Positions 26,511-36,112 of a stretch of 64,000 nt of DNA are shown here, in pieces. The notes under the pieces were generated by a model, which was given only the letters and a program-made list of their open reading frames with translations, was not told where the DNA came from and ran no database searches. Position 1 is the stretch's first letter, and each line of letters begins with the position of its first letter. Location of the stretch: assembly GCF_023100805.1 (NCBI RefSeq), contig NZ_CP095855.1:7109001-7173000 (forward strand). The letters run 5' to 3'. Source of the DNA: Chitinophaga filiformis. GTDB taxonomy: Bacteria > Bacteroidota > Bacteroidia > Chitinophagales > Chitinophagaceae. A program made the position numbers and the translations under genes.

Positions 26511-27228
26511 TGTTGGCGCCACCGGTAGTATTCGTAGCTCCGTTGTTGGTGGAAGTGAATTTCACATTACAGAAGCTCACCATCGTGGTTGTACCGTTCA
26601 GTGCTACATATACGGTACCTTCAGTAGCCGTAAAAGGCGACTGGGTGGTAACGTTGAAGGTGATCCTCGCTTTACCCCCGCTGATAGTGCCTGTACCTGA
26701 TTCCACTGTGTATTGCCCTTCAGCAGGAGGCTGATTGCCGGGAAATTCAAAATTAGCCAGGGCGAGACCACCGTTGTCTGCCTGGATCAGGTAGTTCGTA
26801 CCGGCTACCATTCCCTGTACCCTGGTGAAAGACACCTGCGTAACCTGGTTGATCTTTAATACGTTACTATCCAGGCCACAGGGATTCCATGGTCCGGTTA
26901 CAATAATAGAGCCTGAAGAAACGGTATAGGTACATCCGCCATTTGTTACCACGCTAAGCGTATATACCTGGTTCCCTTTGGGAGGATTCGGTATTTCCGG
27001 AGCCTTCTCGTGAGATACAAAACCGTTTGGTCCTTCCCAGGTATAGCTTTTAGGTTCAGCGATACCGAAAACAGATAATTTCAGGACATCATTCTGGCCC
27101 AGGGGAGCGTTAGAATTGATAACAGGATTCTGGGTAGGACATGTGGTTTCTTTACCATTGCCTCCGCCGCCACATCCTACTAATAACGCTGAGATACCAA
27201 TAATTAGTAATAAGAAATATTGCCGCAT
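26494..27228 (-). CDS. Lipoprotein with a PKD-like domain
   Basis: About 244 residues from Met at 27228. The frame extends upstream to 27411, but the signal MRQYFLLLIIGISALLVGC (acylated Cys19, then a glycine run) fixes the start. Residues about 35-110 form a PKD/Ig-like domain (SYTWEGPNGFVSHEK, YTLSVVTNGGCTYTVS). A second beta-sandwich of unknown type follows to the end. No enzyme motif is seen. Such surface-exposed lipoproteins may bind polymers or proteins. It converges on the WcaI-like gene with a 17-base overlap of the coding ends. Confidence 0.7.
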   Translation of the reverse strand: MRQYFLLLIIGISALLVGCGGGGNGKETTCPTQNPVINSNAPLGQNDVLKLSVFGIAEPKSYTWEGPNGFVSHEKAPEIPNPPKGNQVYTLSVVTNGGCTYTVSSGSIIVTGPWNPCGLDSNVLKINQVTQVSFTRVQGMVAGTNYLIQADNGGLALANFEFPGNQPPAEGQYTVESGTGTISGGKARITFNVTTQSPFTATEGTVYVALNGTTTMVSFCNVKFTSTNNGATNTTGGANIMWKP

Positions 27229-27711
27229 TGCTGAATATTCATCAAAACTTTTAATATTATTACGATAGTATTTCAAACAATATTTTGAAATAAGATTCCG
27301 TTTAATTGGTTTCATTGGGATACACCTGCCGCTGGCCGACCAGCTCCTGACATTCCGGATACCGGAAAAAGCTACTAAATCAGATAAAAACGACAATCTC
27401 AATGTTGGCATAATACTTGGAATAGGTGTAAACCGAGTAATAAATATAGTAAATAGTTTATTTATTAATATTTTTTTATATTAATAATACAATAAGACCA
27501 TATCAGTTTACCAGACAGAAAAACCATGTAATACCTATCATTAACAATGACTTGTGAGCGCCAAAAAGGCTCATAAACTTTTTTCACTTTTAGTGGACCG
27601 GGATACCCATTCCCCGTCCAAAAAGGTAAAAAATACCCCTTTTCAGGTAAAAAACGAAAAGGGGCCGGAATGGTATTTCCGGCCCCCAGGCATCAAAAAA
27701 AGTTATCTAGA
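27229..27711. other. 483-base intergenic region
   Basis: This holds the upstream region of the PKD lipoprotein gene, an AT-rich stretch at about 27425-27500 and the terminator of the GH2 gene at 27661-27686. No gene was recognised. Confidence 0.5.
27661..27686 (-). terminator. Terminator of the GH2 gene
   Basis: A perfect 10-bp GC-rich stem (GGGGCCGGAA with its complement, loop TGGTAT) is followed on the minus strand by TTTTCGTTTTTT. It lies 25 bases beyond the GH2 stop. Confidence 0.85.
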
Positions 27712-30351
27712 CTACTTACCAATATTAATAGTTTGTTCCGCCAGGTTCCACCCGGAAACGGTAACAACTGCATTGCTGCTTTTCCCGATCGCTTCTCCAC
27801 TGATTGTCACGATCTTCTCTTCACCCGGCAGGACAGATACATAGTTGTCATTATAGAAAACAGGCAGGATACGCTTCTTCGTTTTGCTATCTACCAGCGA
27901 CACCCGGTTGAAGAAAGCGATCGGCCCATTGGCTGGATTGCTGATCTTCACCCTAATACTATCAGCACCAGCCTTTTGCGCTACGATCTGTACCCTGGCT
28001 GCCTCCATTTTCTGCAGTCCGGAGTAATTGCCGGTGCTGTCAGGGAACCAGTACAGGTTATCGTCAATGATCTGCTGGTCTTTGTCCCTTAAACGGGCTG
28101 ACAGGAACATCCCTTCCTTCGCCCCCATTTTTTCAATCGCTCCCTTCACAGAGAGGTATTTCTGGAGTGATTTAGGGCTGATCTCAGCAAACACCTGGGT
28201 AATCTGTTTTTTCTGCCCCTTCATGTCATAGGCATTCAGTTCCAGCATTACATCGGTATAGTATCTGAAGGTATTATTGACCGTATATATATTACCATCT
28301 GTCGGATTGCACATCACATGCACCAGGGCCGCCCCTGTACGGTTACCATACAGGCAGGCATTGGGATCGAGGTAGTAATCATACATCTGTCCGCGCAAAG
28401 CAGTCCAGGGGTTCTGGGTTTTCCAGATGATCACGCCGGTGTACCAGTCCCACATATGAGCGCTGAAACCTTCCATCAGGCCGCGGTACTGGTCATAGTT
28501 CACCAGCTGCGCCTTGTTGGCAAAGTCCTTAACATCTTTGGGTTTGCCATATGGGTCTACAAAGTCGAAATAAGGGATGTACTTATGATAATCCCATACG
28601 GAGTCCACTCCCCCTTTTATGTTCTGCGGTACTTTCATATTGGCCGCCGGGATGAAACGCTCCAGTGATTCATAGTCGCCTACTCCCACAGATCCTACTT
28701 CTGAATTGAAAGGGAATGTTCTTTCGTTCCAGAAAACAGACAGGGGCTGGATATTGTAAGGCCCATCTCCATTACCACCTAAAGTATTGTAAGACATACT
28801 GTCTGTGTTGGAATAATGGAAGAAGAAGCGGGTATTATCCAGTGATGGCAACAGGGAATCTTTGATAGCTGCCAGGATATCGACCGGAGGTGTGATCTCG
28901 TTACCACCGCACCAGAAAGCCAGTGAAGCATGGTTGCGCAGCATTTTGATCTGGTCAGCCACTGATTCAATGAACAGGTTATGATCGTCCGGGTAGCGGC
29001 GGCGCGTCCACTGATCTTCTTTCTTCATAGGATCCACCCATCTGCCGTTACAATCGCCCGACATCCAGAAGTCCTGGAATACCAGCAGACCGTATCTGTC
29101 GCAGGCTTCATAAAATTCCGGTCTTTCGGTCAGGCTTCCTCCCCAGATGCGGATGAGGTTCAGGTTCATATCCCTGTGAAAACGTATTTCCGCATCATAG
29201 CGTTCCCTGCTGAAGCGGAACATGGCGTCGGAGGTGATCCAGTTACCACCCTTAATAAATATCTTCTGGCCGTTTACTGCCACTTCACGGCTATTGGTAT
29301 GTGCATTCCAATAAGTCTGTATTTCCCTTACACCAAAGCTGACATCTTCTGTATCGTCCACACCGGCATTATCTGCAAATTCCAGCTGGAGCTTGTACAT
29401 ATCCTGCGGGCCATAACCGCTTGGCCACCAGAGCTTCGGCTCTTTCAGCTCCATATCGGGCAATTGCACAGTAGTGGTAGCATGCGGAGCCAGTGTCACC
29501 TTGCGGGAAACGGTATTGCCGGCCAGCGTATAACGCAATGTACCCTCAATGCTTTTTGCCGTTGCATTTTCCAATGTAGCTCCCACAAGGATATTGGCAG
29601 GCGCCTGTTTTCCATCCGGTAGTCTTACACCAGGCACTTTTGTGATGACCTGCGGATCTTTGATACGGACAGCGCCGGTTTTCTCAATGGTCACTTTATC
29701 CCATATACCGGTATTACGGTCACGCATTGGCTGGATCCAGTCCCATCCTGCTGTATACTGGGGACCAACATTCTTTGCAATGGTTCCATCGCCACCCTGG
29801 CCGCCATTAGGATTGCCTACCACAGCCGGAGGATATACCACCACGGCCAGGCGGTTCTTACCGTCTTTTGCCAGCCATTGCGTAATGTTATAGGAATGAC
29901 GCAGATATGTTCCAAAATGGGTCTTTGCGTTCAGACGATGGCCGTTCAGGTAAATATCACAACCATCATTTACACCCCTGAAGTGCAGCCAGACCTGCCC
30001 GTCGGCGCCCGGTTGCTGTTCACTGAAATCTTTTACGAACCAGTAGGTGTAATGATCCCTGCCCGTTGTATAAATATCCGGGATCTGCTCATTATTCATC
30101 CCATAGAAGGGATCAGGCACCAACTTGTTGTTCAGCAGCGTGGTCAGCACTGTACCGGGTACAGTGGCCGGCAGCCAGCCGGAAAGCTTGTAGGATGGTG
30201 CAGAAAGCGCTTCTCCTTTTACAGTGACTTTGGCAATATTGTTACATTGCCATCCACTGTTCAGTTCATATTGGCTTTGTGCTGCCAACGGTAAAAAAGG
30301 TGCTAATAAAAGACCTGTTGCATTCAATAATTTCCGAACCATAATGTGCAT
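27712..30351 (-). CDS. Glycoside hydrolase family 2, exo-beta-D-glucosaminidase / beta-mannosidase type
   Basis: An 879-residue secreted enzyme; Met4 is an alternative start. The signal peptide ends near LPLAAQSQ. A jelly-roll sugar-binding domain (30-230) and an Ig-like domain (about 230-345) precede a TIM barrel and further beta domains. RIWGGSLTERPEFYEACDRYGLLVFQDFW is typical. The acid/base is in FWCGGNE (Glu485) and the nucleophile in FNSEVGSV (Glu551). This arrangement fits CsxA-type exo-glucosaminidases, which act on chitosan oligosaccharides, although a mannosidase activity cannot be excluded. It is monocistronic, with a strong promoter and terminator. Confidence 0.85.
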   Translation of the reverse strand: MHIMVRKLLNATGLLLAPFLPLAAQSQYELNSGWQCNNIAKVTVKGEALSAPSYKLSGWLPATVPGTVLTTLLNNKLVPDPFYGMNNEQIPDIYTTGRDHYTYWFVKDFSEQQPGADGQVWLHFRGVNDGCDIYLNGHRLNAKTHFGTYLRHSYNITQWLAKDGKNRLAVVVYPPAVVGNPNGGQGGDGTIAKNVGPQYTAGWDWIQPMRDRNTGIWDKVTIEKTGAVRIKDPQVITKVPGVRLPDGKQAPANILVGATLENATAKSIEGTLRYTLAGNTVSRKVTLAPHATTTVQLPDMELKEPKLWWPSGYGPQDMYKLQLEFADNAGVDDTEDVSFGVREIQTYWNAHTNSREVAVNGQKIFIKGGNWITSDAMFRFSRERYDAEIRFHRDMNLNLIRIWGGSLTERPEFYEACDRYGLLVFQDFWMSGDCNGRWVDPMKKEDQWTRRRYPDDHNLFIESVADQIKMLRNHASLAFWCGGNEITPPVDILAAIKDSLLPSLDNTRFFFHYSNTDSMSYNTLGGNGDGPYNIQPLSVFWNERTFPFNSEVGSVGVGDYESLERFIPAANMKVPQNIKGGVDSVWDYHKYIPYFDFVDPYGKPKDVKDFANKAQLVNYDQYRGLMEGFSAHMWDWYTGVIIWKTQNPWTALRGQMYDYYLDPNACLYGNRTGAALVHVMCNPTDGNIYTVNNTFRYYTDVMLELNAYDMKGQKKQITQVFAEISPKSLQKYLSVKGAIEKMGAKEGMFLSARLRDKDQQIIDDNLYWFPDSTGNYSGLQKMEAARVQIVAQKAGADSIRVKISNPANGPIAFFNRVSLVDSKTKKRILPVFYNDNYVSVLPGEEKIVTISGEAIGKSSNAVVTVSGWNLAEQTINIGK

Positions 30352-30393
30352 GAGAGTTTATAGGTAGTGAATCCCCCTTGTTCACTATTCAGA

Positions 30394-30424
30394 CAAAAAT
30401 ATAGGTTGAAAGTTCAAATTCAAA
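30394..30424 (-). promoter_or_regulatory. Canonical Bacteroidota promoter of the GH2 gene
   Basis: On the minus strand TTTG (30421-30424), 19 bases, then TATTTTTG (30394-30401): an exact match to TTTG-N19-TAnnTTTG. Transcription should start near 30388, giving a leader of about 40 bases. Confidence 0.75.
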
Positions 30425-30621
30425 ATACAGAAGGGCGAATATTGGATAGACGGTAAGAGAAAAAAACCAGGAGCAATAATGCACCATCATTTGAGAATTC
30501 ACTATTACCTGCAGAAAGGATATTAAGAAAAATGCTGGTATAAGACTAAACCAGCAACTGTTTAAACCTACAACTGTTATACTATGCTGTTAAATGCATA
30601 AATAAACTTTCACAAAGATAC

Positions 30622-30667
30622 AGCAGTATACAAGCGAAAAGCAGGCACTTTCCGCTTGTATACTGCT
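30622..30667. repeat. Long inverted repeat
   Basis: Two perfect 15-base arms (AGCAGTATACAAGCG at 30622-30636 and its complement at 30653-30667). The stem extends inward five more base pairs with one mismatch around a 6-base loop. It lies between the GH2 promoter and the next lipoprotein terminator, within a gene-free stretch of about 400 bases (30352-30751). No T-run follows in either direction. Confidence 0.7.
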
Positions 30668-30698
30668 TACCTGAAGGTTAGCTGTTCATAGGCATAAA

Positions 30699-30734
30699 AA
30701 AAGGGAAAAGCGATATGATCACCTTTCCCCTTTC
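30699..30734 (-). terminator. Terminator of the small lipoprotein gene
   Basis: A run of AAAGGGAAAAGCGAT pairs imperfectly with ATCACCTTTCCCCTTT, and on the minus strand a T-run (TTTTTTT) follows. It lies 17 bases beyond the stop at 30752. Confidence 0.7.
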
Positions 30735-30751
30735 GTATAAACTACTATTTA

Positions 30752-31165
30752 TTATGGAATAGGAGCCGAGTCTACAAGTACAACCTTTACAAAAGTTGTC
30801 GAATTAGGAGCGGGAATCGTAGCTCCGTCAGCGCCCTGCACCTCGAGGAAGATACTACCGGTGGTATAAGTGTAGATATAGGTAGATCCGTTGTACACAT
30901 CGGGAATAGGTTCCCAGAGCTGCTTATTTCCGGATATATATACGAGTATACCACTGTTCTGATTCACATCGTCGTCTAATTCATCGATTGGAAGTTCTGC
31001 CATCCAGGTATGGGTATTGTTATTGAGTTTCCATGCTGAGGATTGTACTTCAAAAATGATAGTCCGGTTGGGTTGAACTACTTCCTGTTGGATGATTTCT
31101 TCCTTTTTACAACTAGTGAACAATATCCCCAACATCAGCATTGGCAGCAGCAAGAGTGATTTCAT
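30752..31165 (-). CDS. Small lipoprotein of unknown function
   Basis: A 137-residue protein with a lipoprotein signal (lipobox FTSC, acylated Cys19, then KKEE). The mature part is about 115 residues, mostly beta-strands (RTIIFEVQSSAWKLN, GILVYISGNKQLWEPIP, YIYTYTTGSIFLEVQGADG). No catalytic motif is seen. It resembles small Bacteroidota periplasmic lipoproteins with one beta-sandwich. It follows the HEAT-repeat gene by 92 bases and ends with its own terminator. Confidence 0.65.
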   Translation of the reverse strand: MKSLLLLPMLMLGILFTSCKKEEIIQQEVVQPNRTIIFEVQSSAWKLNNNTHTWMAELPIDELDDDVNQNSGILVYISGNKQLWEPIPDVYNGSTYIYTYTTGSIFLEVQGADGATIPAPNSTTFVKVVLVDSAPIP

Positions 31166-31257
31166 AATAGAGTCGATTGACAGTGATTAATATAGATTGA
31201 TATTATAAACAGTTCGAGATATGATTTAAATATCAAATAGGATGCCACAAACTGGTT

Positions 31258-32715
31258 TTACAGTCCGATAGCCGTCAATGTTGACTTTGCAGCCTGTACT
31301 ACTACCGGATCGGGGCTATTCAGCAGGAGCCGGATAAAGCGCTCCTGTCCTACCGCCTGCTTCTGTGCCAGTAACTGCAAGAGCATCACCTGTACAGATG
31401 GAGGCGCATGCTGCATAGATACCGCGATATGGCCAGGTACTTCACTACTTCTGATGGTCATTAAAACATCTCCTATTGCTTTTACCTTGGATGTATCTGC
31501 TGTTTTCATCGCCACCAGCAGAGGACTAAGCATCTCTATACTTTGTAATTGCCCTGCTGCATTGATCGCAGCCATTCTTACCTGGGGATCACTATCCTTT
31601 AACGCTTTTGTAAATAAAGATATTGCAGCACGCTGTTTACTATCTGCCAGCATATTAATGATCGCGGCTTTTTTGCCGGCATCTACACGCTCCGCTTTTT
31701 GTATCCAGCTCTCTGCATTCGCTGCATTCATAATCCTTTTGGCGAATGACAGCGCAGCGGCACTATACTCATGATCTTTACTGTCTGCCGCTATCATCAA
31801 GGTACTATTGGCATCGTAATCCAGCACATCTGCAACAATTTTCAAAGCGGCAATACGAACATGCTCCAGGCTGTCGCCCTTGCATCTTCTCAATATATTT
31901 GTAGCGGCATTCATTGCAGGAGTGGTAGGCCACTGATGTCCCAGGTTTGCGACGAACAATAAATATGCTGCTGTTGCGCCTGTGATATCATAACCATATC
32001 CTACCTTCTCTGCAGCCGCTTCCAGTACGGGCGCCGTATCTCCACCAACTATATTCGCCAATGCAAATAAAGCGGTTCTTCTCAACACGGGATTGTCAGA
32101 CTTCGCTCTTTTAATAATAGCGTTTTCTGCAGCCAGATACCGCAGATCTCCCAATGCTTTTATCAGGCTGATCTCGCAGGCTCCTTCCTGCGCTTTCTCC
32201 AAGGCTGCTTCCATCGCTATCAATGCTTCCGAACCACCTATGTGCATCAATACGCGGATAGCAGCATCACAAAAACGGGGCTGTAATAAATATGGCTTCA
32301 ATACCGGCACTATGCGCTTGTCGCCAAAAAACTGCAGCTGATCGATCAGGAATATTTTATTCTCTGACTGCGTAGATAATTTCAATGCTTTCGACCAGGC
32401 TGTCATGGCTGATTGACGCAGTTCTTCCCGGGAAGTTGCTGATATATATACAGCATATCCTGACAAAGCATATTGCAAGCGGGTGGTATCGCCTTTACCG
32501 GGCGCGTACAACATTAACGCCATTTCAGTCAGTCCTGCGGTACCTAAGGATCTTATCTGCATCATACAGCTGTCCAGCTGCTGCTGATTGCCTGCCGGCA
32601 ATTGTTTCAGTATACGGCTGATCCTGGCTGCATAAGGATGCTGCACCTGTTGTGCATGCACACTCATGTAACCAAGCATGAAAATTATGGATAGTAATTG
32701 CTTCATCATGTTCAT
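31258..32715 (-). CDS. Secreted HEAT-repeat protein
   Basis: A 485-residue protein with a signal peptide (cleavage near VHAQQVQ, residue about 22). The mature part is built of alpha-helical HEAT repeats, for example DPQVRMAAINAAGQLQS, NPVLRRTALFALANIV and DPVVVQAAKSTLTAIGL, which form a solenoid for protein binding. No enzymatic domain is visible. It lies 12 bases after the Tat-exported oxidoreductase gene on the same strand, so the two are probably co-expressed and may work together in the periplasm. Confidence 0.8.
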   Translation of the reverse strand: MNMMKQLLSIIFMLGYMSVHAQQVQHPYAARISRILKQLPAGNQQQLDSCMMQIRSLGTAGLTEMALMLYAPGKGDTTRLQYALSGYAVYISATSREELRQSAMTAWSKALKLSTQSENKIFLIDQLQFFGDKRIVPVLKPYLLQPRFCDAAIRVLMHIGGSEALIAMEAALEKAQEGACEISLIKALGDLRYLAAENAIIKRAKSDNPVLRRTALFALANIVGGDTAPVLEAAAEKVGYGYDITGATAAYLLFVANLGHQWPTTPAMNAATNILRRCKGDSLEHVRIAALKIVADVLDYDANSTLMIAADSKDHEYSAAALSFAKRIMNAANAESWIQKAERVDAGKKAAIINMLADSKQRAAISLFTKALKDSDPQVRMAAINAAGQLQSIEMLSPLLVAMKTADTSKVKAIGDVLMTIRSSEVPGHIAVSMQHAPPSVQVMLLQLLAQKQAVGQERFIRLLLNSPDPVVVQAAKSTLTAIGL

Positions 32716-32727
32716 ATATCAAACCTG

Positions 32728-33999
32728 CTAAGACCAGAACGTACGTGCCGGTGGATCAATTAAACTATTGGCGCCCTCGTCATGCAGGAACAATTGTTTT
32801 TCCGGATCAAATGCAAGGGAACGTCCTACCTGCAATGCGATCTTCCCCATATTCACGAGTGTGCAGGAGCGATGTCCGTTCTCTTCATTCAGTGCAAACC
32901 TGCGCCTCTCCTGCACGGAAGTAATAAAATCTGTTACCTGTGGCGGCAGGTCAGGGTAGGCAGCCAGCTTTTTCTCCAGGTCTGGTATATCTGAACGGAA
33001 ACCGGGATATAACTTACCCGCGGGCCCCTCGATAAACGCGGCCTTTTCATCCTTTCCTTCCCCGTCCAGAATGATGCGGCAACCATCTTTGTAGATGTAG
33101 ATAATACGCGACCAGGTACCCACCGCATCAGGATGCTGTTGGGGCGCCTCTACTTCCACAGATACAGGGCTTGTATCGTCTTTGCCCAGTATGTATTGTA
33201 CAGGGTCCAGGTAATGTTGCCCCATATCTCCCAAACCACCTCCGTCATAATCCCAGTAACCCCTGAAGGTCTGATGTACCCTGTGCGGGTGATAAGGCTT
33301 GTATGGCGCGGGGCCCAGCCAGCGGTCGTAATTCAGCTCTGGTGGCACCGGCGTAGGGGGAAGAGCAGTCTTCCCTGTCCACTGCTGCTTCCAGTCAAAG
33401 CCTGTGTGGCGGCTCAGCGTTACCGTCAGCGGCCATCCAAGCAATCTTGCATTCACAAGCTTTTTGATGGGCTTTACAGGCGTATTCATTCCATAGAAAT
33501 TATCCGTAAAGCGGAACCATGTATTCAGGCGAAACATCCTACCGAATTGCTGTACCGCTTCTATAACCCGTTTTCCTTCACCGATGGTGCGCGTCATCGG
33601 TTTCTCACACCAGATATCCTTTCCCGCACGGGCCGCCTCAATGGCGATTGCTCCGTGCCAGTGCGGCGGGGTGGCAATGTGTACAATATCTACTTCCGGC
33701 AATTGTATCAGCTCCCGGTAATCGTCAAAAGTTTTCACCCCCTCTCCCAGCATTTGCTTTGCCTCCTGCAGATGCAGCCTGTCCACATCACAGATGGCCA
33801 CCACCCTTGTACCACCATATCCGAAATGTACTTTTCCCATCGCACCGGTGCCAATCACCCCTTTGGTCAGCTGATCGCTGGGGGCCAGGTAACCACGGCC
33901 CAATACATGACGGGGTACAATAGTAAAAGCGGCTACCGTGCCAAGACTGTTCCTCAGGAAAGACCTTCTGGACTGGTTCTTTTTCTGTTCCATCACCAT
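32728..33999 (-). CDS. Tat-exported Gfo/Idh/MocA family oxidoreductase
   Basis: A 423-residue protein. A twin-arginine signal (SRRSFLR at 10-16, followed by LGTVAAFTIV) sends the folded, cofactor-bearing enzyme to the periplasm. The NAD(P)-binding motif VIGTGAMGKVH near 50-60 and EKPMTRT (Lys motif) identify the Gfo/Idh/MocA family, which oxidises or reduces sugar or cyclitol carbons. The C-terminal half is the typical alpha/beta dimerisation domain. The cofactor is probably tightly bound NAD, as in related Tat-exported glycosidases and oxidoreductases of this family, but this is inferred. It forms a pair with the downstream HEAT gene. Confidence 0.88.
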   Translation of the reverse strand: MVMEQKKNQSRRSFLRNSLGTVAAFTIVPRHVLGRGYLAPSDQLTKGVIGTGAMGKVHFGYGGTRVVAICDVDRLHLQEAKQMLGEGVKTFDDYRELIQLPEVDIVHIATPPHWHGAIAIEAARAGKDIWCEKPMTRTIGEGKRVIEAVQQFGRMFRLNTWFRFTDNFYGMNTPVKPIKKLVNARLLGWPLTVTLSRHTGFDWKQQWTGKTALPPTPVPPELNYDRWLGPAPYKPYHPHRVHQTFRGYWDYDGGGLGDMGQHYLDPVQYILGKDDTSPVSVEVEAPQQHPDAVGTWSRIIYIYKDGCRIILDGEGKDEKAAFIEGPAGKLYPGFRSDIPDLEKKLAAYPDLPPQVTDFITSVQERRRFALNEENGHRSCTLVNMGKIALQVGRSLAFDPEKQLFLHDEGANSLIDPPARTFWS

Positions 34000-34508
34000 G
34001 GTTAAAATTGAATACTAAATGGCAAGATATAAAAATGATTTTGCAAGTGTGAATTTCTGTGATGACCGGGATCTCCAATATCATTTACCGTAAATTTTTT
34101 CTATATTCGTCCACGTACCGAATTGTAACACAACATAGTTACGCGGTGACAAACCCTTGTAATAACCCATAAACCACATATTTCCCCGAAATCTTTCACC
34201 ATTAATACACAACCCATGCCGTCTCTTATCCAAATCCCTGTTGCCCGGAAAGGGAAAGCCCTTAAAGGCAGTTCCACAGCAATGCCAGTAGTAAGTATAC
34301 CTGTTTGCAAAGCCCATTTTAAAGTCCATTCCCGTCTTTATAAAACTGAAGCTGACTACCGCTATTCATGGTGGCCGCATCATGCGTTTGGTCAATATAG
34401 TGCTAAACGGGACCGCTATCAGCAATTGCCGGAGAAATGAGCTGCTACCCCTCCGTTAAGAATAGCACCGGCACATAAATACCAATTACGACAAAACATC
34501 GACTAGCT
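34000..34508. other. 509-base region between divergent genes
   Basis: It contains the promoter areas of the oxidoreductase gene (minus) and the MauE-like gene (plus). A plus-strand frame of 74 codons at 34216-34440 and overlapping minus-strand frames are open, but none shows a recognised domain. Confidence 0.4.
34216..34440 (+). CDS. Questionable small ORF
   Basis: 74 codons, basic and rich in His, Tyr and Trp (DYRYSWWPHHAFGQY). It has no signal peptide, membrane segment or domain that I recognise. Another frame on the opposite strand is open over the same stretch, so it could be noise. Kept because it lies in an otherwise empty stretch of about 500 bases. Confidence 0.15.
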   Translation: MPSLIQIPVARKGKALKGSSTAMPVVSIPVCKAHFKVHSRLYKTEADYRYSWWPHHAFGQYSAKRDRYQQLPEK

Positions 34509-34925
34509 ATGTTAAAAAAATCACTGCTTGAATTGCCAGCGGTCCTGCTGACGATCCTGTTTACTTATGCCAGTATCAGCAAATTGCTACAGTATAACAC
34601 TTTCAGGTTCCAGTTGGACCAATCACCCTTCACAAGCGCTTACGCTGGTTTTATTGCATGGTCAGTTCCGGGCATCGAGTTAATTACCACTGTCTTACTC
34701 CTGTTTCCGGCCACAAGGTTGAAAGGGTATTATCTTTCCTATGGACTGATGTTCTTATTTACCGTATACATTTATGCGATCCTGCATTTCAGCTACTTCG
34801 TGCCCTGCTCCTGCGGTGGTATATTATCCCGCATGAACTGGGAACAACATCTTGTATTCAATATCATCTTTACAATCATCGCACTCGCAGGTATATTTAC
34901 TTTTCCTTTCAGGTCCAGAGCATAA
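34509..34925 (+). CDS. MauE/DoxX-type redox-associated membrane protein
   Basis: A 138-residue protein with four hydrophobic helices. A conserved PCSCGG motif (Cys100, Cys102) before the last helix is typical of MauE-like proteins, which are tied to disulfide formation or electron transfer in the membrane. MauE itself matures methylamine dehydrogenase, but no such enzyme is present here. In this window it opens a plus-strand group with an anchored repeat protein (30 bases downstream) and a small secreted four-cysteine protein, so a role in disulfide chemistry of that product is plausible. Confidence 0.8.
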   Translation: MLKKSLLELPAVLLTILFTYASISKLLQYNTFRFQLDQSPFTSAYAGFIAWSVPGIELITTVLLLFPATRLKGYYLSYGLMFLFTVYIYAILHFSYFVPCSCGGILSRMNWEQHLVFNIIFTIIALAGIFTFPFRSRA

Positions 34926-34955
34926 ATACATCGCCATTTAAAAGACACAACTTCC

Positions 34956-36002
34956 ATGAGAACCAGAATATCTGTAGTATTGCTTGCCACAATAATGGTA
35001 TTGGGCTTAATGTTCATTATCGTCCGCAAGTCCCGTCAGCCTTACGAAATAAAACACGGTTTCAACAGGCTATTTACTTCCGGCAAACCTTTAAAGCTGA
35101 TTAAAAAATTATCGGCAGCGTATCCTCTCTATAGTGCGGGTTACAACGATAGCAATATATATTTTCACACAGACGATCCGCATATCATTGCTTACACAGA
35201 TACTGCATGCAGTACTATAAAAACAATTCATCTTCCGATAGACAGTACCGCCAGCAAGGGACTGGCCAATGCATTCAGTACATATGTCAGGTATCCTGAA
35301 GCATTCATTTTTGCATATAACCTGGCGGCCATCCTTGTGTATGATTTGCAGACGGGCACACAAACCACGATTCCTACGCCGTCCAATTACAGCAACGCGG
35401 TACAGATATCTGATTCCGCTTTCATACTGAAATATTTCACAGGCGACTCTACAGATCAGTCATTCTGCAAGCTTAATATTTACACCAAACAGCTTACAAA
35501 AGCGGAGCGGCTCACAGAAGACCTTTCGTCCGGCGGCATGCTGCTCTATAACGATCAGGATGTCTCCTGTTACTACATCCATCATTATAATAACCGTATC
35601 ACCATATTCGACACCGCCTTCCGCTCCCTACGCGCAACCCATACCATCGATACTTTTACACAAAGCCAGATCGAATATATCAGCCGGAATAAAACAGGCA
35701 GCAGTGAGGTATTGTACAAGCCTGATGGCACACGCATGCTCATTAACTATCTAAGTCAGCTGTACAGGGGCCATTTATACGTTAACAGTCTGATCAAAGC
35801 GGATAATGAAACCTTACTGACAGATCAATCAGCAACGGTTATTGACATCTACAGTACTAATATGGACAAGTATATGGAGAGCATTTACATTCCAGTTCCC
35901 CGCAAGCAACATCTGAAATCGTTTCGTATCTTTGGCAGGAAAATACTAGCTACATATACTAACCAACTTGCCCTTTATGAGTTCCCCGGCCTGAGCAAAT
36001 GA
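34956..36002 (+). CDS. Membrane-anchored protein, probable beta-propeller
   Basis: A 348-residue protein. One N-terminal helix (about 5-25, LLATIMVLGLMFIIV) serves as anchor or uncleaved signal. The remainder consists of repeated beta-strand stretches separated by turns (SNIYFHTDDPHIIAYTD, AAILVYDLQTGTQTTI, EVLYKPDGTRMLINYL, TVIDIYSTNMDKYMESI), suggesting a propeller of five to seven blades. No catalytic motif is recognised. It is unrecognised as a named family. It sits between the MauE-like gene and the small four-cysteine protein, and likely faces the periplasm. Confidence 0.55.
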   Translation: MRTRISVVLLATIMVLGLMFIIVRKSRQPYEIKHGFNRLFTSGKPLKLIKKLSAAYPLYSAGYNDSNIYFHTDDPHIIAYTDTACSTIKTIHLPIDSTASKGLANAFSTYVRYPEAFIFAYNLAAILVYDLQTGTQTTIPTPSNYSNAVQISDSAFILKYFTGDSTDQSFCKLNIYTKQLTKAERLTEDLSSGGMLLYNDQDVSCYYIHHYNNRITIFDTAFRSLRATHTIDTFTQSQIEYISRNKTGSSEVLYKPDGTRMLINYLSQLYRGHLYVNSLIKADNETLLTDQSATVIDIYSTNMDKYMESIYIPVPRKQHLKSFRIFGRKILATYTNQLALYEFPGLSK

Positions 36003-36112
36003 GAATGCCGAATGGCAAAAAGAGGCTTGTCCCGAATGGATTAAAAATCACTCCGGATTCATCGTGAAATCTACACGCCAGCAATGCCGTGTCAGACAAA
36101 ATTATAACCCAA

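Noticed and set aside
27425..27500. Very AT-rich stretch considered as an origin or recombination site
   Set aside because: No DnaA boxes, repeats or neighbouring replication genes are seen, and such stretches are common upstream of genes here.
33133..34005. 290-codon plus-strand frame opposite the oxidoreductase gene
   Set aside because: It mirrors the Gfo/Idh/MocA gene and ends near its start, with no signal peptide or motif.
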